A stretch of 64,000 bases of DNA from CAWHPS01 sp963831235 (GCA_963831235.1 CAWHPS010000048.1:4070-68069), one strand, 5' to 3'. Counted from the first letter of the stretch, positions 1-10,458 are shown. Program-made: numbers and translations. Notes: generated from the sequence alone by a model not told the origin.

Positions 1-2
1 GC

Positions 3-905
3 TTTAATACTGGAACAAATGATCCTGTCAGAATTAATATTATTATCTGTGAACTTGGCCGATATATAAGTATAAATAAAACATCAGACACCAGTGAATT
101 TATAATACAAGGCCTTCCCCAGGCTGTTTATTCCCTCAGGTTTCAGGAGCAATTGAACTATTCCATTGTTGATACATCAGGCATCAACGTCTCATCAGGG
201 TCCATTGCTGATATTGGCAGGATATCAATACCAGGCCAAACAAACATTTCGCCAGACAGTGCATACATTCGCGACACAATTGCCGTCAGGGCCATCCTTG
301 ACAGCAATAACATTAACCTGTCTGTAAAAGAGGTGACTTGGGCTCGCAATGGGCGTATTGTTTGTTTCCAGTGTGCAGGAAATTTCACTTTAATACCTGA
401 TGAAATTGCAAATCTTGACCAATTGACATATTTTGGAATTTGCGGTGATATGGGCGCATCACAACCACAGCTTGGAATTTCAGATAAGATTTCAAGCTTA
501 CCGCTTCTTTCCACTGTGGATATACGCTATCAGAACCTTAAAAAAATTCCCGGTTCTTTTTCCATGCTCATCTCCCTTTCTTCACTTGTTTTAATTAATG
601 ACCAATTGGACAGTATCCCTGAATTCAGCGGGAGCCTTTTAAACCTTTTGTATCTGGACTTGAGCCAGAACAAAATAACCCGGATTCCAAAACAAGCGGC
701 ATTTCTGGAAAAACTTGCATACCTGAATATAGGAAATAACAGGCTTGCTGATTTGCCGGTTGAAATAACCGCTCTTGATTGCAAAATAAACATTGAATAC
801 AACCGGCTTTGCACTGTACCGGAAAATGTTGCGATCTGGCTGGACAACCATTTCTGTTTTAATATATATTCTAAGGCATGGAAAACCACGCAATTATGCA
901 AATAA
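3..905 (+). CDS. Leucine-rich-repeat surface protein, 3' part only
   Basis: The reading frame is open back to the left edge of the window, so this is the end of a longer gene; the TTG at 153 is not a credible start. The first ~50 visible residues have the look of a beta-sandwich or carboxypeptidase-regulatory-like domain. From about position 400 there are several LRR units with the spacing L-x-x-L-x-L-x-x-N-x-I/L-x-x-I/L-P (for example LLYLDLSQNKITRIP and LAYLNIGNNRLADLP). LRRs of this kind mediate protein-protein or surface contacts. It ends in a short Cys-containing tail without the C-terminal sorting domain seen in its neighbour. Function and substrate cannot be told. The next gene starts 76 bases downstream on the same strand. 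Confidence 0.7.
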   Translation, partial: FNTGTNDPVRINIIICELGRYISINKTSDTSEFIIQGLPQAVYSLRFQEQLNYSIVDTSGINVSSGSIADIGRISIPGQTNISPDSAYIRDTIAVRAILDSNNINLSVKEVTWARNGRIVCFQCAGNFTLIPDEIANLDQLTYFGICGDMGASQPQLGISDKISSLPLLSTVDIRYQNLKKIPGSFSMLISLSSLVLINDQLDSIPEFSGSLLNLLYLDLSQNKITRIPKQAAFLEKLAYLNIGNNRLADLPVEITALDCKINIEYNRLCTVPENVAIWLDNHFCFNIYSKAWKTTQLCK

Positions 906-981
906 GTCATTTGAAACCCTACCGGTTATGGCGGAAAGTCCGCCTGCTGGAAACTATTAACCACAAAAAGAGGAGTGTCCT

Positions 982-2100
982 ATGAGAAAACTGCTAATGT
1001 GCCTTATGGCTGCGCTTATCGGGACAAGCGCATTCGGTGCAATTGAACACCATGTGTTCTGGTACAATTGCATAAAAAACAACTACGCAATTACCGACAA
1101 TCCCGGTCCAAACCTGCCTGCAGACTGTATCAAGCACCAGGGAATGATGCTGACAGCCAAAAAACGTCAGTCAGAGGGTAACCAGGAATCCAACTTTGGT
1201 ATTGGAAACTACAATGGCGCCGGTTTCTGCGGTGTTATCTGGTCAAAAGACCTTATGGAAACTGATTTTGGCAGTGGAGCTGTTGAACATGCGTCATTTC
1301 GCGCTGAATATCGCGATGCCTTTTCGGGAAACGCTTTCTGCACCCCGGGCAATATTTATCTTCGCGTTGGTGTTGTTGATTATAACAACAATATCGCCGA
1401 TGTGTATGGCGATGCCGAGTCTGTTCCTGCAACAGCAACCTGGATGGATGGTTCCAATCCACTTGGTTTTGGAATGAACTACAGTACCGATACAAACAAA
1501 CTCGCTGCTGAGACCACATTTACATGGGTAGCCCCTGAGGGTGTTACAACTGATGCTGATGATGCTGTTCTTGACAAACATTTCGCTGATATAGACATTA
1601 CCAGCCAGGTTAACTGGATAATTTCGCACACTGGTTCCAAAAAAGGCCCATACAGCGGACAGTATGCAATAGCTTTCCTGGTAAATGCGGCACGCGTATC
1701 CAATGCTGACGGGAAAATCAATACCTACACAGATGAAGCAAATGGCGCCATAGCAACCGCCAATCCATGGACATCCGATGGCAATACCGGCCATATTTTT
1801 ATTACAATCAATACTGAGGCTATTGAAAAAAGCGGCGCCAATATTCCGGCCACAATGTACCTTGGAAACAATGCCCCGAATCCTACCAAGATCACAACAA
1901 CAATTGATTACAATACAGGGTTAAATAAAAATGGTATGTTCAAGATCTACAATGCAGAAGGCAAAGTGGTCTTTTCATCATCCGTTAAGGGCAAAGGCTC
2001 CATTAATTGGAATCCCAAGTCACTTTCAAGTGGTATCTATATGTACCGCCTGACAGTAGGCAAGGAAACTATTACCCGCAGCCTTATCCTGATGAAGTAA
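982..2100 (+). CDS. Secreted protein of unknown function with C-terminal sorting domain
   Basis: 372 residues. The N-terminus is a typical signal peptide (MRKLLMCLMAALIGTSAFGA). A good Shine-Dalgarno, AGAGGAG, lies about 8 bases before the ATG. The middle (about 20-290) matches no family I recognise; it is rich in Asn, Thr and Gly like exported beta-rich proteins. The last ~75 residues look like a type-A Por/T9SS-style sorting domain: NAPNPTKITTTIDY, a Gly-x-Ile-x-Trp-Asn turn, then SSGIYMYRLTVGKETITR and a basic, hydrophobic end. Such domains direct cleavage and anchoring at the outer membrane in FCB-group bacteria. A terminator follows directly. Export and sorting are well supported; the molecular role is unknown. 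Confidence 0.8.
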   Translation: MRKLLMCLMAALIGTSAFGAIEHHVFWYNCIKNNYAITDNPGPNLPADCIKHQGMMLTAKKRQSEGNQESNFGIGNYNGAGFCGVIWSKDLMETDFGSGAVEHASFRAEYRDAFSGNAFCTPGNIYLRVGVVDYNNNIADVYGDAESVPATATWMDGSNPLGFGMNYSTDTNKLAAETTFTWVAPEGVTTDADDAVLDKHFADIDITSQVNWIISHTGSKKGPYSGQYAIAFLVNAARVSNADGKINTYTDEANGAIATANPWTSDGNTGHIFITINTEAIEKSGANIPATMYLGNNAPNPTKITTTIDYNTGLNKNGMFKIYNAEGKVVFSSSVKGKGSINWNPKSLSSGIYMYRLTVGKETITRSLILMK

Positions 2101-2142
2101 ATATTCTGGTATAGAGAACACATTCCAGAGTCCAAAAAAGTC

Positions 2143-2174
2143 AAGCCTCCTGCAAATCGCAGGAGGCTTCTTTA
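2143..2174 (+). terminator. Rho-independent terminator after the 982-2100 gene
   Basis: Perfect 11-bp stem AAGCCTCCTGC / GCAGGAGGCTT with loop AAATC, followed by CTTTAATT. It lies 43 bases after the stop codon and in the right orientation. Confidence 0.8.
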
Positions 2175-2280
2175 ATTATGTACTATATAAAATGGCGCAT
2201 CGTGTGTTTTAGTGGGTACACACAACCAATTGTATTAAGAACCTTAACACATGGGAAACCCATCCCCCCGACCCAATACT

Positions 2281-2576
2281 GTTGACTTAAGGTTGACATG
2301 TGGCAGTTTAAATATTAAAACGTATTCCGGCCTTCCCTCAATTTGTCCGGCGGCACGGAGGCCGCCGGCTAATCATTGCTTGGTTCATTAATCACACCGA
2401 GCCAGAGACGGCTCGGTGGAAAAAAAGAAAACAATGATAGCAAAATGCGAGGCCGTCTCTGGCCTCGCACATAAAAAAACAAATTTAATTGAACAGCCGG
2501 CGGCCTCCGTGCCGCCGGACAAAAGTAGCAAAAAAAGTTGAGTAAACTATTCAGCATCAGTCAACCTTAAGTCAAC
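2281..2576. repeat. Four-hairpin palindromic element, copy 1
   Basis: Non-coding element of 296 bases between convergent genes. The outer arms are a perfect 17-bp inverted repeat (GTTGACTTAAGGTTGAC at 2281-2297, its complement at 2560-2576). Inside lie four hairpins: H1 2347-2368 (stem CCGGCGGC, loop ACGGAG), H2 2395-2418 (stem CACCGAGCC, loop AGAGAC), H3 2446-2469 (stem TGCGAGGCC, loop GTCTCT) and H4 2497-2518 (stem CCGGCGGC, loop CTCCGT). The H1 and H4 loops are reverse complements, as are H2 and H3, so loop-loop pairing is possible. Bases 2342-2370 and 2495-2523 also form a perfect 29-bp inverted repeat. AATCATTG at 2371-2378 pairs with CAATGAT at 2432-2438. A second copy is at 22231-22530. 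No protein is encoded. It could be a mobile REP/MITE-like element or a structured RNA. Confidence 0.85.
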
Positions 2577-2614
2577 GGCACTGCCCCCCTGACCCCCTTA
2601 CCTTTTTCTTTTAT

Positions 2615-5283
2615 TTAGCGAGTTAAAACAATCTTCTTGTCAATTCGTTGTTTGTTTGCCTTCAATGCAAGCATATAAATGCCGCTTGGTAACTTCATGC
2701 CTTTATTATCCCTGCCGTTCCATTCGACAATATGGCTGCCGCTAAATCCAATACCGGTCACAAGGGACGTTACAAGGCGGCCTGACACATCATACACGGA
2801 TAGCGATATAGGAGAATTACCCGGCAAATGAGAAAAGCTGTAATTAATTCTCGTACTACCATTAAAAGGATTTGGGCATACGGATAAAGACAGATTTGGA
2901 AGAGCAATGTAACCACTCTTTTCAGCAGCAACCACATTTGTTGTTGCAGTAAGATAATCAGGCATCATCGGATTGTAGCCTTTTTTTTGAGCCAGATGAA
3001 AATAATGCGGGACACCTTTGAACTTTTGGGTAAAGGTCTTGAGCCTGCCGTCTCCAGCATTGCCCTGACCGCCGGGGGAGGTATAATAAGACCACATGTC
3101 CGTAAGTACGCGTTTATAAAGCGTATCATTTTCAGGAAAAAGATCGGCCGCCCCGGAAAGGCCGGGAAAAAAACCTGAAACGATATCAGGGAAGTCGCCA
3201 AAACTGTGTTCCTCAGGATAAGGCATATATACAGGATCAATGTTATATTGATTGGCCCAATGATCAGCCCAGGCACGCAATGCTCTTCTTGCCTGGGCCA
3301 TTGTATCGATTTCAAGCAAAGCCCATGTCATACCTTCGCCAAGGTAAGCCTGTTGAAAAGGTTGATCGCCCGTGATTGTTCCGGTACCCTCATCAATGTT
3401 ACACTGTATAAAAGCATTTTGCAGATAATTTTTCCATGACCCACTATCGGTGTATGCGTAAGCAGCACTTAAAGCTTCCAATATATGCCCTACCGAGCGT
3501 ATCTGGTCGACTCTATAGCCTTGTGCCCATTGGGCAACCAATAAACCACCATCACCCAATACAGGTTCAGCCAGAATATTGGCCCAGTCAAATATTCCCA
3601 TGCATTTGTAATGGTTGGAAGTGCCACTATAACTTATTTCGCAGTTGGTGTAATTGCCCCAGTTGGTCCAACCCGGACCGGTACGGGACTGACCAGTAAC
3701 ACTGCTGTGATCCATGTCAAGCATATGCGTGGCATGAGCATAACCTGTTTCTATGTTGTTCTCGCTTGCCGTAACCATATACGCCTGGGCAATGCAATGT
3801 GGAAAATCATAATAATTGTTGGACCAATATCTGCCACCGCATTTTCCTTCCGGAGGATCGCTTAAATCACCGAATGAGAGAAACCCATAAGAATGTTCGC
3901 CGTCAACAACCGTCCTGCGATCACCGTGCCCGTGAATCGTTCCCATATTCCTGAAATTGGAAATCATTGCGGGGATGGTACTGTCAAATGCCGCGGCTTC
4001 GCATGGAGAGATATTACCCATGACCTTTGTCTGCCACGACAACCATTTGGCAGGAGCCGCTGCATAAAGCGGCTGGGTTATGGCATAGAACATTTCCTTT
4101 GTCATGTCTTTGCTTTTAGAGAAAGAAAAGCCCGCTGTATGTGTGCGTCCAGCGCCGCCGTAATAAAAAAGCACAGGCCCTTTATTGGAATAAAGATGAA
4201 GCCCAAGTTCACCATCGCCGGTTATACAAATGGTTTTGGGCGCCATCTGCCACATAAATCTTATGGCCCCTGCTACACCCATAGTGTTGCTGGTGATTTG
4301 ACCCCAGCCCATATTTGTCGGGCCATTGGTACCTGTTCCACTCATGCCGATACCGGATGCAAGTGTTGTGGTCCCGCTCTTTATGAAATAATTGTCCGGA
4401 TCAGAATAATTAAGGATGGCGGTATCAGTTTGAGCACTGGAAATAGCAGCACCGGTATCACTCTGAATATTGTTTATAAGCGTACTGAAACGAACATCTC
4501 CGCCTGCAATATTTGTCTTTAATATCAGGGCTATGTCGCGGATGCTTAACCTGGAGTCTTCATCGCCCCATTGTTCATCATAAAAATATCTGCTCACAAC
4601 CTTTATATAAGGTTTGCCTGCATACGCATAAATGTAAACAGTGTAGGGAAATAGATTTATCCTGCCCGTGACCTTGACTATGGCATGATAACCGGTCTTT
4701 TCATAGAGTGTTGCAGTACCTGTTGTAACCGTGTTGCTGCTGTATGTCGTGTTTACCACTTTTATCCTGAAACCGCCGTCATTACCTGATGTAACAATCC
4801 TGTTATTATCATTAAAAACTCCAGGGGCGTCCTCATTAATCCATGCCTCATCAATCAGATTGAAGTTACCTCCTTTGACAATGAATTTCAATGGACCCGT
4901 GATGACCGTTACAGTATTGTTGCTTTCAGTCGCCTGAATGCCGGCATCGGGGTTCTTATCAGCATCGGAAAGTATATATGATGTTCTTGTCGTAACCGTA
5001 GCTGGGAAAAGCATCCTGATCCATCGGACACTTCCATCATGCCATAGCACTGTTGACGCTATACCACGGGTATCGCGGCGCCTGTAATGCTGTCGGACAC
5101 TGTAAGTTTGGAAACATCGGCAGGCATTAACTTGCTTTTCGGGAATGGAATACCCATTTGTACAGGCACATTTATACGGCTTATACTCGTAATGCTGTTT
5201 TTTACTGATAATGGAATTGCAAGACCATTAATTGTTTCATTGATCAAAAAGAATGATAAAACCGCAACCAGAATATTAGGCAT
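2615..5283 (-). pseudogene. Secreted lyase-like protein (RIFT-barrel, PL26/YetA-like), frameshifted paralogue
   Basis: Tandem paralogue of the intact gene at 5369-8026. Its frame runs from ATG 5283 (Shine-Dalgarno GGGGG about 6 bases upstream) through a signal peptide to a stop at 5059, while the rest (2615 to about 5065) is open in another frame. Alignment with the sister copy shows one missing G near 5066: the sister reads ACCAGCGGG where this copy reads ACCACGGG. Restored, the product would be about 889 residues. Domains match the sister: N-terminal barrel-like region with LWHDGSVRWIRMLFP, alpha-rich central region (HGHGDRRTVVDGEHSYG, HATHMLDMDHSS) and a C-terminal sorting domain (CPNPFNGSTRINYSF ... 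SGIYMLALKANKQ). The rest of the frame is undamaged, so the lesion is recent or a sequencing error. Confidence 0.8.
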
Positions 5284-5314
5284 ATAAACCCCCTGAATTA
5301 TTGTTATTCTTGAT

Positions 5315-5347
5315 AACAGCCTCCTGCTTTGACAACAGGAGGCTGTT
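5315..5347 (-). terminator. Hairpin between the two lyase-like genes
   Basis: Perfect 12-bp stem AACAGCCTCCTG / CAGGAGGCTGTT with a 9-base loop, 21 bases beyond the stop of the upstream (minus-strand) paralogue. The U-tract on the minus strand is poor, so it may act as a weak terminator or mRNA-stabilising stem. Its core GCCTCCTG also occurs in the 2143-2174 terminator. Confidence 0.55.
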
Positions 5348-5368
5348 TGTTTACTATTGAAAAGAGAT

Positions 5369-8026
5369 TCAGCGCGTCAATATAATTTTCTTATCCAAAC
5401 GCTGTTTACCCGCCTTCAATGCAAGCATATAAATCCCGCTTGGTAACTTCATGCCTTTATTATCCCTGCCGTTCCATTCAACTATATGGCTGCCGCTAAA
5501 TCCAATACCGGTCACAAGGGACGTTACAAGGCGGCCTGACGCATCATACACGGATAGCGATATAGGAGAACTACCAGGCAAATAAGAAAAGCTATAATTA
5601 ATTCTCGTACCACCATTAAAAGGATTTGGGCATACGGATAAAGAAAGATTTGGAAGAGCAATGTAACCGCTCTTTTCAGTTGCAATCACATTTGTTGTTG
5701 CAGTAAGATAATCAGGCATCATCGGATTGTATCCATTTTTTTGAGCCAGATGAAAATAATGCGGGACACCTTTGAACTTCTGGGAGAAGGTCTTGAGCCT
5801 GCCATCTCCAAGATTGCCCTGACCACCAGGGGAGGTATAGTACGCCCACATAGTCGAAAGCACACGTTTGTAAAGCGTATCATTTTCAGGAAAAAGATCG
5901 GCTGCCCCGGAAAGGCCAGGAAAAAAACCTGCGGCAATATCAGGGAAGTCGCCAAAATTATATTCCGCAGGATCGGGTGAATCCGTATAATAATTATGCG
6001 CCCAATTATCAGCCCAGAAGCGGAATGCTCTGCGGGCCTGGGTCATTGTATCGATTTCATGCAAAGCCCACATCATGCCTTCACCGACGTAGGCCTGCTG
6101 GAAAGGTTGATCGCCCGTAATCATTCCGGAACCCTCATCAAGGTCATAGTTAGGAAAAGCATTCCACAAATACGTTTTCCACGAAGGCTGATTTGTATAG
6201 GCATAGGCTGCACTTAGCGCTTCAAGTGTATGGCCAACAGCGCGTATCTGACCGCCCGGATACCCTGTCGCCCATTGGGCCACCAATAAGCCGCCGTCGC
6301 CAAGAATAGGCTCAGCCAGAATATTGGCCCAGTCGAACATTCCCATGCATTTGTAATGGTTGGCAGTGGCGCTGTAACCTATGCCGCAGGAGGTGTAATC
6401 GCCCCAGTTGGTCCAACCCGGGCCTGTACGGGACTGACCGGTAACACTGCTGTGATCCATGTCAAGCATGTGCGTGGCATGAGCATAACCTGTTTCTATG
6501 TTATTTTCACTTGCCGTGACCATATATGCCTGGGCAATGCAATGTGGAAAATCATAATAATTATTGGCCCAATGCCTGCCTCCGCATGCCTCCTGAGGAT
6601 CGCTCAAATCCCCGAATGAGAGATACCCGTATGAATGTTCGCCGTCAATAACAGTCTTGCGATCACCGTGCCCGTGAATCGTTCCCATATTCTTGAAATT
6701 GGAAATCATTGCAGGGATGGTACTGTCAAATGCCGCAGCTTCGCATGGAGAAATATTACCCATGACCTTTGTCTGCCACGACAACCATTTGGCAGGAGCC
6801 ACTGCATAAAGCGGCTGGGTTATGGCATAAAACATTTCCTTTGTCATGTCTTTGCTTTTAGAGAAAGAAAAACCCGCGGTATGCGTTCGTCCAGCGCCGC
6901 CATAATACAACATGGCAGGCCCCTTATTGGAATAAAGGTGAAGCCCAAGCTCACCATCACCGGTTATACAGATGGTTTTGGGCGCCATCTGCCATATAAA
7001 CCTTATGGCGCCGGAAGCACCCATTGTGCTGTTATTTATTTGCCCCCAACCCATATTTGTAGGACCATTGGTTCCAGTTCCGCTCATGCCGATACCGGAT
7101 GCAAGTGTTGTGGTCCCGCTCTTTACGGTATAATTGTCCGGATCAGAGTAATTAAGGATGGCGGTATCAGTTTGAACACCCGAAATGGCAGCACCGGTAT
7201 CACTCTGAATATTGTTTATAAGCGTACTGAAACGAACATCACCACCAACAATATTTGTTTTTAATATTAATGCAATGTCGCGGATGGACTTCATGGAGGA
7301 TTCACTGCCATCTTGATTATCATAAAAATATCTGCTTACAACTTTGATATAAGGCTTGCCTGCATAAGCATAAATGTAAACAGTGTACTGAAATTGATCA
7401 ATCGTGCCGGTGACCTTGACTATGGCATGATAACCGCTCTTTTCATAGAGTGTTGCAGTACCTGTTGTAACCTTGTTGCTGCTGTATGTCGTACTTCCCA
7501 CCTTTATCCTGAAGCCGCCGTCATTACCGGATGTAACAATCCTGTTATTATCGTTGAAAACTCCCGGGGCATCCTCATTAACCCATGCCTCATCAATAAG
7601 GTTGAAATTGCCGCCTTTGACAATGAATTTCAATGGACCCGTGATGACCGTTACGGTATTGCCACTTTCAGTCGCCTGAATGCCACCATCAGGGTTCTTA
7701 TCAGCGTCGGAAAGTATATATGATGTTCTTGTGGTAACCGTAGCTGGGAAAAGCATCCTGATCCATCGGACACTTCCATCATGCCATAGCACTGTTGACG
7801 CTATACCAGCGGGTATCGCGGCGCCTGTAACACTGTCGGACACTGTAAGTTTGGAAACATCGGCAGGCATTAGTTTGCCTTGAGGAAAAGGAATACCCAT
7901 TTGCACAGGCACATTTATGCGGCTTATACTCGTAATGCTGTTTTTTACTGATAATGGAATTGCAAGACCATTAATTGTTTCATTGACAAAAAAGATAACC
8001 AATGCCGCAAGCAGGAAACTCTTCAT
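5369..8026 (-). CDS. Secreted lyase-like protein (RIFT-barrel, PL26/YetA-like), intact copy
   Basis: 885 residues with an N-terminal signal peptide (MKSFLLAALVIFFVNETING) and a strong AAGGAG ribosome site. Residues ~35-130 (VPVQMGIPFPQGKL, then LWHDGSVRWIRMLFP) fit the N-terminal RIFT-barrel pattern of the PcRGLX/YetA family, whose founding member is an exo-rhamnogalacturonan lyase (PL26). Residues ~420-760 (SYGYLSFGDLSDP, NNYYDFPHCIAQAYMVTASE, HATHMLDMDHSS) look like its alpha/alpha-toroid catalytic part. The last ~85 residues are a sorting domain (CPNPFNGGTRINYSF, WNGRDNKGMKLPSGIYML). I infer a cell-surface enzyme acting on plant or algal acidic polysaccharide; family membership is from pattern recall and the substrate is not shown. 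It is the upstream member of the tandem pair. Confidence 0.65.
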   Translation of the reverse strand: MKSFLLAALVIFFVNETINGLAIPLSVKNSITSISRINVPVQMGIPFPQGKLMPADVSKLTVSDSVTGAAIPAGIASTVLWHDGSVRWIRMLFPATVTTRTSYILSDADKNPDGGIQATESGNTVTVITGPLKFIVKGGNFNLIDEAWVNEDAPGVFNDNNRIVTSGNDGGFRIKVGSTTYSSNKVTTGTATLYEKSGYHAIVKVTGTIDQFQYTVYIYAYAGKPYIKVVSRYFYDNQDGSESSMKSIRDIALILKTNIVGGDVRFSTLINNIQSDTGAAISGVQTDTAILNYSDPDNYTVKSGTTTLASGIGMSGTGTNGPTNMGWGQINNSTMGASGAIRFIWQMAPKTICITGDGELGLHLYSNKGPAMLYYGGAGRTHTAGFSFSKSKDMTKEMFYAITQPLYAVAPAKWLSWQTKVMGNISPCEAAAFDSTIPAMISNFKNMGTIHGHGDRKTVIDGEHSYGYLSFGDLSDPQEACGGRHWANNYYDFPHCIAQAYMVTASENNIETGYAHATHMLDMDHSSVTGQSRTGPGWTNWGDYTSCGIGYSATANHYKCMGMFDWANILAEPILGDGGLLVAQWATGYPGGQIRAVGHTLEALSAAYAYTNQPSWKTYLWNAFPNYDLDEGSGMITGDQPFQQAYVGEGMMWALHEIDTMTQARRAFRFWADNWAHNYYTDSPDPAEYNFGDFPDIAAGFFPGLSGAADLFPENDTLYKRVLSTMWAYYTSPGGQGNLGDGRLKTFSQKFKGVPHYFHLAQKNGYNPMMPDYLTATTNVIATEKSGYIALPNLSLSVCPNPFNGGTRINYSFSYLPGSSPISLSVYDASGRLVTSLVTGIGFSGSHIVEWNGRDNKGMKLPSGIYMLALKAGKQRLDKKIILTR

Positions 8027-8048
8027 AAAAACTCCTTGGTTTAAATTT

Positions 8049-8069
8049 ATTCTTCCACCATGGAAGAAT
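8049..8069 (-). terminator. Hairpin between the esterase gene and the lyase-like gene
   Basis: Perfect 9-bp stem ATTCTTCCA / TGGAAGAAT with loop CCA, 23 bases past the stop of the minus-strand gene at 8093. AT-rich sequence follows but there is no clean U-tract, so the terminator call is tentative. Confidence 0.4.
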
Positions 8070-8092
8070 CATAATCTGTAACGCATTTGCTT

Positions 8093-10458
8093 TTATCTGA
8101 TAAAAACCACCCTGGCTATCACCATTTTGTCTTTGGCTGCAAGCTTGGCCAGATACACACCCGGTGAAACCTGACTACCGGCATTATCCTTAAGGTTCCA
8201 CCTCGCCGAGAAAGAACCTTGACCCAAAGATTTGAATTCCGAAACGGGAAAATCACGAACCAGCCTGCCGGATGAATGATATATTCTCAAAGAAATATTA
8301 TTGTTTTCCTTTTCAGGAATGCTGATTAAAAAGATTGCCGACGGAGTGAACGGATTCGGACTGGTTTTTATTGAAAGCCGTGTTTTCACAACCGCATCAT
8401 TTTTTTCAATTCCGATGATCGGTCCAAGCGGTAATCTTACCCTGAAATAACGGTATGAATATGAATCTATGCCTTTCGCAGAACCAGGGGAACTTATGTA
8501 GTAAACCATTTCGGATGACAATGGAATATCAATTGGATTTGCGAATGTGGGTTTTCGGTTCAAGCGAAACTGGCCTGACAAAACTGGTCGGCCTCTGTTA
8601 AGACTAAAACCTTGTCTATCAACAAGTGTAACGTCCGGATTATCCTGTCCGTTAAGCGGCATGGTTGGATGCCATGTATTATTGTCAGTCGGTGCATATC
8701 CCTTGGCACTCTTTACCCAGATCGAAATAACCTCGCCTGAATCAGGTTTTCCATCCCCATCTCCAGAGCCCTGTGAAACTGTCAGGGTCCCGCCGGAAAA
8801 AATAGACACGCTGCCCGAATTGCCGTCAAAGATCCTGACATTGGCTGAGTCAACCCAGGGCATATTGTCCGCTACATCAACCTTAAATATCTGCTCTTTG
8901 TCAATAGGCATGCCTTGAACAATAAATTGCACGCGTATGTATGCCACATTTTTATGTTCAGTATAGGTTCCGTTTAATATTGCAAGTGATGGAATATGTA
9001 AACGGCTTTTCCCGGGTAATGATGTGATTACAACAGAATCTGATTTTACGGTTAAAAACGGGGTCTCGGTATATACCTTTATTAAAAGGTTTGATATCTC
9101 TTTTTCAGTCAGGTTTACAATATCACCGGAAATAACAGTATCCTGATTATTTCGGATGGTTATATTTTCGCACAGAGTGTCTGCAAGGATCGCTACAGAC
9201 TGGCTCAAAAATATCCAGTCCGGATATCCCAAATTCCTCTCCCATACCGCCATTGCCTGTGATTGTTATTCTGCCCTCTGCATCAGACATTATATCAGCT
9301 GCAGAGAATATGTTGGTACGGTATGAATAGGAAACAAGACGATAGGGACGACCAAGTGCATACCTACGTGCGGTTTTAACCGTTATACCGAATTCGGGAC
9401 ATGGATAGCCGTAAGGAAGCCATTCCCGTGTAAGCACCCCGAAACCGCTCCTATTAACATCTTTAAGATAAATCCAGCCGGCCGCATTCTTTTGGCTTAT
9501 AACCGAATAATCCCAGACATCGAAGTTCGGGTAAAGGTTTATGTATGAAAAGCAGGCCGGATTATCCTTTACTGTACCAAATGTTTTGGTATGAAAAATA
9601 AACTGAGAATCAACATCAGACGGCCCAATGGCGAAAGAAATCAGCAAGATGGTATTCTGCTTGAAAACCCGCTCCACCTGTAAGAATCGCTCCCATTTCC
9701 TGGGAATACTGATACAGGTAATCCTGATCATTGGCACTTGCCCTCATTGCTATTCCGCGGTAGTTGCGCCATAGTTGAGTAAAATCCACCACTGTTCTGT
9801 ATGAAGAGGCTCCAACATAAAACAAACCTGGTGAAGCGCAGAACATTGAGGCGCTCCGGAAGAGATGCGGATTGGCAGCTGAAAGCCAGAGTGCACAGTG
9901 GCCTCCCATTGAAAGTCCGGACAAGGAACGGTATTGCGGAGAAGGACGGGTCGGAAATATTGAATCCGTTGTCCGGATAAGATCGCGGATATACATTGAA
10001 AAATTAAAATCATTGGTCGGGCTATTATTTTCAGGAGTGGGAAATGAACCGGAAGGATACCAGGCATCACAGCCCCCGCCGGGCCCTGTTCCATCAAGCA
10101 TTACGATAATCACCTTATGACTGTCCACAAACATCTGGAAGTCAGCATTAAAAGGCTTGTTCAGCGCCAAATCACATTTCGGATCAACTGACCGATTACA
10201 ATAATAAGGGGGTTGGTATCCCCCGTCACCTGAGTAGCTTTCGTAAGAATCTCCTATATAGGAACCCTGGCATCCATGGCAATAGTAAATGACCGGATAT
10301 CTTGTTGCTCCTGAAGAATCATAATTGGAAGGAAGATAGACCCTGAAATTACGATCCATGTTAAGGGCAATACTGAAATGCGTAAGATCACGATGACTTG
10401 CAAAAATAATATACGAAAAAGCAAATAGAAGGATAGTTGCAAGAAGGGTTCTTTTCAT
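8093..10458 (-). pseudogene. Secreted alpha/beta-hydrolase (esterase) with C-terminal sorting domain, two frameshifts
   Basis: Three overlapping minus-strand frames (10458-9616, 9737-9147 and 9253-8093) join into one ~790-residue protein. Part 1 has a signal peptide (MKRTLLATILLFAFSYIIFA) and an esterase-D/feruloyl-esterase-like domain: YPVIYYCHGCQG and the nucleophile elbow GLSMGG. The frame breaks near 9618, where removing one T from CGTCTGATG restores AVDVDSQFIFHTK. Part 2 continues to GGMGEEFGISGLDIFEP and breaks near 9196-9202. Part 3 gives a beta-rich region and a sorting domain (TSPNPFTPSAIFLIS, GSQVSPGVYLAKLAAKD). The family removes acyl or aryl esters from polysaccharides, which suits the neighbouring lyase-like genes. 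With both breaks real, the product would be cut just past the hydrolase domain. Confidence 0.75.

Noticed and set aside
2369..2557. 62-codon frame inside the palindromic element
   Set aside because: Made of the hairpin sequence, no ribosome site, and not kept in the second copy.
2281..2576. CRISPR array or tandem repeat
   Set aside because: The repeats are inverted and unequal, with no regular spacers, and no cas genes are in the window.
3893..4522. Long plus-strand reading frame opposite the lyase-like gene, with a close match at 6635-7264
   Set aside because: Its apparent conservation is only a by-product of the tandem duplication. It has no ribosome site and lies fully antisense to a well-supported secreted protein.
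2143..5347. Terminators 2143-2174 and 5315-5347 sharing the AGCCTCCTG core as a mobile repeat
   Set aside because: Only a 9-base core is shared, with different loops and flanks; similar GC-rich terminator stems are common.
9190..9625. Programmed ribosomal frameshifting in the esterase gene
   Set aside because: No slippery heptamer with a downstream structure at either break, and two shifts in one gene would be unusual.
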